Shown: one piece after another, positions 59,944 to 64,000 of the stretch | Layout: the number at the start of each line of letters is the position of its first letter | How positions within the stretch are numbered: position 1 is the stretch's first letter | Assembly: GCA_016124315.1 (NCBI GenBank) | Contig: WGNW01000088.1 | Span: forward strand, 20,769 to 84,768 | Reading direction: 5' to 3' | Origin: Alphaproteobacteria bacterium | Lineage (GTDB): Bacteria; Pseudomonadota; Alphaproteobacteria; SMXS01 | Length of the DNA: 64,000 nucleotides | The notes under the pieces: generated by a model | Databases searched by the model: none | What the model saw: the letters and a program-made list of their open reading frames with translations, nothing else | What the model was told of the DNA's origin: nothing | Made by a program: the position numbers and the translations under genes

Positions 59944-62181
59944 TCAGAAGTCATAGTCGATCGTGAGGCCGATTTCGCGCGGCTCGTCGTAGGTGACGCG
60001 CGCCGCGCCGGCCGAGATGGTGGTGGAACTGTAGGACTTGGTGTTGGTCAGGTTGCGCCCCCACAGCGAAACGCGCAAGCCGCTGCCGTCGGGCCGGTAG
60101 CTGACCTCGGCGGCGACGCGGGCATAGCCCTTCTGCACCAGCACGCCGAACGGGTCGTAGGGCAGGTACTTGCTGGAGTAGTAGACGCTGGGCGCCACGG
60201 TCAGCTCGCCGCCGCTCACCTCGGCCGTGTAGGTGAGGCCGAACACCGCACTGAGCCGGGGCGCGCGCAGCAGCCGGTCGCCGCTGACGTCGCCGACGAT
60301 GGGACTGAGGCCGCCGGCGGTGATCGGCAGGCCGTAGCCGGCGGCGTTGGGGAAGTCGGTGAAGTCGGCCTTGGGCATCCAGGTGGCACCGAGCCGCGCC
60401 GATAGCTGCTGGGTGAGCTGGGCCGTGCCGTCGAACTCGACACCGTAGATGCGGGCCGAGGCGGCGTTGGTGGGAATGATCGCGGTACCGGTGAACGACT
60501 GGATCTGCAGGTTCTTGTAGTCGTAGTAGAAGCCGGCGACGTTGAGGTTGAAGCGCCGCCGCGCGGTTTTGAAGCCCACCTCCCAGGCGCTCACCTTCTC
60601 GGGATTGACCGCCGGGCCGACCGTCAGGATCGGCAGGATGCCGCTCTTGAAGCCGCGGCTGAACGTCGCGTAGACGTTGGTGTGCGCATCGATCTGGTAG
60701 CGCAGGCCGACCCGCGGGCTGACGTTGTTCCAGTCCGGGTTGGCAAACAGGGCGAGCGGCGAGCCGAAGAACGTCACGAAGCCCTTCTTCTTCTCGTAGC
60801 TGTAGCGCACGCCGGCGGTCAGCGTCAGCCGGTCGACGATCTCGTAGTCGGCCTCGGCGAAAATGCCGAACGCGCGGGTCTTCACCCTGGTCTCGGCCAC
60901 CAGTAGCGGCCCGTTCACCACCTGCGGCGCGCCGGGCCGCGCGCCGTCGGTGAAATCGTTGATCCAGGCGGGGATGCTGCCGTTGCTCAGGAAGATGTTG
61001 CCGCCGACGATGAAGCTCAGCCGGCCCATCTTCTCCGAGGTGAACAGGAAGTCCTGGAAGAAGTTGTTGTTGGGCTGCTTGTCCTTGAACGCCAGGCAGG
61101 CGAAGGTGAACGGGGCCGCCGCCAGGCATTGCGGCGAATAGGCCGCGTCCACGTCCACCCGCTCAAGGTAGCGACTTTGCGTGTAGGCAGTGGTGGAGGT
61201 GAAGGTGCCCGCGCCGGTGTCGACGTCGATCTTCAGGCTGCCGCCGTAGTTGCGCAGCCGGGTGAGCGGGCGGGGCGCGTCGTAGGCGTACTGCCACGGC
61301 TTCGTGCCGTAGACCGCGTCCGGGTAGAGCGAGGCGGCGGTCAGGCCGCCGACCGGCAGGCCGACGCTGCCGTGGTCGGTGCCGCGCTGCATGTAGTAGG
61401 CGGTGGCCAAGATCGACACCCGGTCGCTGGGCGTGAACAGCAGCTTGGCGCGGGCGCTGTAGGAGTGGATCCAGTCCATCCGGTCCGAGCCGTAGTTGCC
61501 GGCGATGGCGGACGGCACCGCGGCAAAGGCGACGTTGCGCGAATAGCCGTCCACGTCGCGGAAGGCGAAGGACAGGCTGGCCGCCAGCTTGTCGGCGACG
61601 ATGGGGCCGGTGACGAAGCCCTGGACGCCGATATCGTAGGACGAGCGGCTCGGGCCACCGCCGTCGTAGTAGCCGCCGATCACGCTCAGCTTGCCGCCCG
61701 GCTCGAAGCTGGGCGACTTGGTGAAGATCTGGATGGCGCCGCCGGTGGCGTTGCGGCCGAACAGGGTTCCCTGCGGCCCCTTGGAGACCTCGATGCGCTC
61801 GACGTCCGGCAGGTCGATGGAGGCGCCCGCCTGGGTGCCCTCGTAGACGCCGTCGACATAGAGCGCGATGGGATTGTCCGATCCCGGGCCGGTCACCAGG
61901 GTGGTGATGCCGCGCAATGCCGGCTGGACGTAGTTGCCCTGGGCCTGGAAGGTGAGGCCCGGCGTCACCAGCGCGAGGTCGCGCAGATTGTCGACGCCGG
62001 CGGTCCGGAGCTGCTCGCCGGTCTGCACGGTGATGGAGATGGGCACGTCCTCCTGCTTCTCCTCGCGGCGCTGCGCGGTGACCGTGATCTCGCCCACCGC
62101 CGGCGCGGCCGCGTCCTCCGCCCGGACGGACTCCACCGCCAGCGCGGCCAGCATCAAAGCGATCAGCACCCGACCCGTCAT
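59944..62181 (-). CDS. TonB-dependent receptor (no STN domain)
   Basis: 745 residues from ATG 62181 with GGGAGG upstream. Signal peptide about 1-22 (ending VRA); TonB box EITVTAQRREEKQEDVPISITV; plug SIDLPDVERIEVSKGPQGTLFGRNATGGAIQIFTK; barrel ending LTIDYDF with terminal Phe. The plug motif is typical of receptors in sphingomonad/caulobacter-type genomes that take up organic compounds or siderophores. Co-operonic with the P450, and with a regulatory motif upstream, it probably imports the substrate of the catabolic genes. Confidence 0.94.
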   Translation of the reverse strand: MTGRVLIALMLAALAVESVRAEDAAAPAVGEITVTAQRREEKQEDVPISITVQTGEQLRTAGVDNLRDLALVTPGLTFQAQGNYVQPALRGITTLVTGPGSDNPIALYVDGVYEGTQAGASIDLPDVERIEVSKGPQGTLFGRNATGGAIQIFTKSPSFEPGGKLSVIGGYYDGGGPSRSSYDIGVQGFVTGPIVADKLAASLSFAFRDVDGYSRNVAFAAVPSAIAGNYGSDRMDWIHSYSARAKLLFTPSDRVSILATAYYMQRGTDHGSVGLPVGGLTAASLYPDAVYGTKPWQYAYDAPRPLTRLRNYGGSLKIDVDTGAGTFTSTTAYTQSRYLERVDVDAAYSPQCLAAAPFTFACLAFKDKQPNNNFFQDFLFTSEKMGRLSFIVGGNIFLSNGSIPAWINDFTDGARPGAPQVVNGPLLVAETRVKTRAFGIFAEADYEIVDRLTLTAGVRYSYEKKKGFVTFFGSPLALFANPDWNNVSPRVGLRYQIDAHTNVYATFSRGFKSGILPILTVGPAVNPEKVSAWEVGFKTARRRFNLNVAGFYYDYKNLQIQSFTGTAIIPTNAASARIYGVEFDGTAQLTQQLSARLGATWMPKADFTDFPNAAGYGLPITAGGLSPIVGDVSGDRLLRAPRLSAVFGLTYTAEVSGGELTVAPSVYYSSKYLPYDPFGVLVQKGYARVAAEVSYRPDGSGLRVSLWGRNLTNTKSYSSTTISAGAARVTYDEPREIGLTIDYDF

Positions 62182-62306
62182 GTCCGCCTCCCCGTCGCCC
62201 GCGCCATCGGGGCCGCGCCTCTGGGCGCGCGCCCTTGCCGACTTCCCCGCGACGCCGGCAGGCTTTTCGGCGTCATCGGGATAATGCGAGCGGCTCGCGA
62301 GAGGCG

Positions 62307-62325
62307 TCTTTATCTTTGACGACAA
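62307..62325 (-). promoter_or_regulatory. putative AraC-type operator, site 3 (TonB/P450 operon)
   Basis: On the minus strand TTGTCGT-N5-ATAAAGA, pointing to the TonB receptor gene 126 nt away. A CATTAT hexamer at 62281-62286 lies about 20 nt past its end and could be the -10 element, which would place the motif over the -35 region. Very similar to site 2. Confidence 0.65.
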
Positions 62326-62392
62326 ATACCCGACGGCACGCGGCGACTTTGCGCCGCCGGCCGGACCGCGCATGTCGCGCCCCGCGCTTGAT

Positions 62393-62411
62393 TTGTCGCC
62401 GTCCATCAAGA
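62393..62411 (+). promoter_or_regulatory. putative AraC-type operator, site 4 (second SnoaL gene)
   Basis: TTGTCGC-N5-ATCAAGA, identical at the 14 fixed positions to site 1, pointing to the SnoaL-like gene 56 nt downstream. CTTGAT at 62387 and ATCAAG at 62405 also form an inverted repeat. CTACGC at 62431 is a weak -10 candidate at the same spacing. Confidence 0.65.
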
Positions 62412-62466
62412 ACGCTGGACCGCGGCCGTGCTACGCGGAGGCCGCTGACGTGGGAGGCGTGAACCG

Positions 62467-62991
62467 ATGGACGACATCCTGACCGAACTGGTCGACCACC
62501 ACCGCATCCGGCAGGTGCTGGAGCGCTACTGCCGCGGCATCGACCGGCTCGACGCGGCGCTGATCGACAGCGTCTACTGGGACGACGCGACCGACAACCA
62601 CGGCATCTACGTCGGCCCGGGCCCGGGCTTCTCGGCGTTCATCGTGCCCATGCTGCGCGACGCGTTCGAGCGCACCATGCATTTCCTCGGGCAATCCAAC
62701 ATCGCCGTCACCGGCAGCCGCGCCGCCGCCGACAGCTACTTCCTCGCCTACCACACCAGGCGCGAGGACGGCGCGCTGGCCATCGACGTCGCCGCCGGCC
62801 GCTACGCCGACATGCTGGAGCGCCGCGGCGGCGAGTGGCGGATCAGGGACCGCACCGTGGTGATGGACTGGGTGGAAACCCGGCGCGGCCTGCAGGACGC
62901 AGCCCTCGCCCTCGACGGCTTCGTCAACGGCTGCCGCGACGCGGACGACGTCAGCTACCGCGCCTATGCCTGGGCAAGGGAGACGCCATAG
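62467..62991 (+). CDS. SnoaL-like protein (second), possible isomerase/dehydratase
   Basis: 174 residues. LVDHHRIRQVLERYCRGIDRLDAALIDSVYWDDATDNHGIYVGPG is typical of SnoaL_4 proteins, with a Tyr/Asp/His-type pocket (RYCRGIDR, DATDNHG). The C-terminal part gives WRIRDRTVVMDWVET. It is related in type, not closely in sequence, to the protein at 26967. The context with P450, Rieske oxygenase, dehydrogenases and a CoA ligase suggests a step in ring-compound breakdown such as dehydration or isomerisation. ATG at 62467, with no strong Shine-Dalgarno. Confidence 0.82.
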   Translation: MDDILTELVDHHRIRQVLERYCRGIDRLDAALIDSVYWDDATDNHGIYVGPGPGFSAFIVPMLRDAFERTMHFLGQSNIAVTGSRAAADSYFLAYHTRREDGALAIDVAAGRYADMLERRGGEWRIRDRTVVMDWVETRRGLQDAALALDGFVNGCRDADDVSYRAYAWARETP

Positions 62992-63349
62992 CACGCGGTG
63001 CGGGTGCCGGCCGGAATCGGTCCCGCGCCCACGACGACTCGACGGCACAGAGGCCTCAGCGCGCCGGCGCGTCGGAAGCCTGCGATCGGCGCCCTCGGAA
63101 GGCGCCCGCACAGCCGCGCCACCCCGGCCACCGCCCGGTCGGCTCGTTTGCCGAATCCCGTGCGATTTCTTGGTCTTAGCGCCATTTTTCTGTCGCAACG
63201 CAAAAAAACAGCGCTCCGGTAAAGCGATTTTTACTTGCGCTCTTGGCTTTATTTTTTCGGTCAGGTATATCTTTTGGCGACGACCACTTGCGGACCGGCT
63301 TGCTTTTTACGGCCGTGGCGGCGTGAGGGGATTTTTTTAGGGGGCTTTC
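62992..63349. other. AT-rich leader upstream of the surface-protein gene
   Basis: No gene is supported here; short frames look like shadows. The second half (about 63176-63349) is strikingly AT-rich compared with the rest, with runs such as AAAAAAA near 63204, TTTATTTTTT near 63249, and TTTTTTT near 63332. It probably carries the promoter and 5' leader for the gene at 63350. No specific -10/-35 can be fixed. Confidence 0.5.
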
Positions 63350-64000
63350 ATGACCAGAAGCAGGATTCTGTCCAGCGTGAGCATTGCCGCGCTGATGACG
63401 ACGGTTGGCGTCACGACGGCGCGGGCCGACAACGCGCAGTTCGACCTGACGGCGGTTCCGCCGGTGCTGGACATGGCGGCCAAGAGCGCCAGCGTGATCG
63501 CGACGACGCAGATCGACACCGCGACCAAGATCACCGCGACGGTCACCAATCCGCTGTTCGGCTCCCCGACCAAGGGCACCCACGACTTCGGCGGCGGCAC
63601 CGACACCATCACGGTGGCGACCCAGTCCGGCTACGCCAACGTCATCAGCAACACCTCGACCAGCGCCGTCGACCTCTACGCGGCGACGGGCACGGGCGCC
63701 ACCAGTGCGGCGACCATCGGCACGCTGCAGTCGACGACCGACATCGGCACCGCCACCCTGGCCTCCAAGCTGACCGGCGGCGACGTCCGCATCGCGGCGC
63801 TGGACCTGGGCAAGGGCAGTTCGGCGACGCTCGATTCCAACACGCTGACCACCAGCACGGTGGCCAACGTCTCCTTCGCCGAGATCTCCGGCGACATCAA
63901 CCCGTCGCTGACCAGCACTGAGCTGGGCCTGTCGACGGTGACCGCCGTGGGCGCGCCCTACGAGGTGGTGACGGACGCGACGGCGCTGGTGGCGACGTCG
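63350..64000 (+). CDS. exported Thr/Ala/Ser-rich protein, partial (surface or autotransporter-like)
   Basis: 217 codons open to the window's end. ATG at 63350 follows AGGGGG. A signal peptide (about residues 1-26, ending ARA before DNAQFD) is followed by a low-charge stretch rich in Thr, Ala, Ser, Gly and Val, with repeated phrases such as TATVTNP, TDTITVATQSG, SATIGTLQSTT, SATLDSNTLTT. The composition fits a large beta-helical adhesin or autotransporter passenger; repeat units are irregular in the visible part. The C-terminus, and with it the secretion type, is outside the window. Confidence 0.75.
   Translation, partial: MTRSRILSSVSIAALMTTVGVTTARADNAQFDLTAVPPVLDMAAKSASVIATTQIDTATKITATVTNPLFGSPTKGTHDFGGGTDTITVATQSGYANVISNTSTSAVDLYAATGTGATSAATIGTLQSTTDIGTATLASKLTGGDVRIAALDLGKGSSATLDSNTLTTSTVANVSFAEISGDINPSLTSTELGLSTVTAVGAPYEVVTDATALVATS

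Noticed and set aside
62387..62410. CTTGAT/ATCAAG palindrome as a separate repressor site
   Set aside because: Its second half is part of the 19-bp motif and the first half occurs only here, so the palindrome may be incidental.
1..64000. Search for tRNA, rRNA, CRISPR arrays, insertion sequences, integrases and attachment sites
   Set aside because: No cloverleaf-like block, repeat-spacer array, transposase motif or integrase could be recognised by eye on either strand.

Overview
The window is a stretch of very GC-rich bacterial chromosome. Its genes fit an alphaproteobacterium, though the order cannot be fixed from sequence alone. The evidence is a type VI secretion (T6SS) locus with two adjacent TssC proteins and a TagF/kinase/phosphatase set, TonB-dependent receptors, and many GTG starts. 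I see no rRNA, tRNA, CRISPR array, insertion sequence or integrase.

1-26.8 kb is a T6SS locus in two converging arms. The plus arm holds the last codons of an OmpA-type TssL, then tssM, tagF and an unknown gene. The minus arm reads pppA phosphatase, a Sel1-repeat envelope protein, a small exported protein, ppkA-like kinase, tssA, tssB, tssC, tssC, tssE, tssF, tssG, clpV, hcp, vgrG, a DUF6931-like gene, a hydrophobic candidate effector with a probable C-terminal frameshift, PAAR, and a GNAT-like protein. FHA, TssJ and TssK proteins are not in the window; they could lie upstream of base 1.

27-40.5 kb holds a SnoaL-like protein and an HSL-type hydrolase, then an RND efflux operon (permease, adaptor, outer-membrane lipoprotein) with a histidine kinase, response regulator and PepSY protein. 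A cell-surface signalling set follows: ECF sigma factor, FecR anti-sigma factor, STN-type TonB receptor. 40.7-47.1 kb holds envelope genes: two GT4 glycosyltransferases, a DUF2334 deacetylase-like protein, a polytopic membrane protein, an LptF/LptG permease and a DUF2141 protein. They are packed with overlapping ends and starts.

47.2-63 kb looks like a catabolic region: Rieske oxygenase, two acyl-CoA dehydrogenases, an acyl-CoA ligase, an AraC-type regulator, a uracil/xanthine-type permease, a cytochrome P450, a TonB receptor and a second SnoaL-like protein. A 19-bp motif, TTGTCGY-N5-ATMAAGA, lies upstream of four of these transcription units, always oriented toward the downstream gene. This is the best evidence for one undescribed regulon, probably controlled by the AraC-type protein. 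Between the permease and the P450 sit four small exported proteins I do not recognise, two of them apparently paralogous, with GTAATCC repeats around the first. The window ends inside a Thr/Ala/Ser-rich exported protein preceded by an AT-rich leader.
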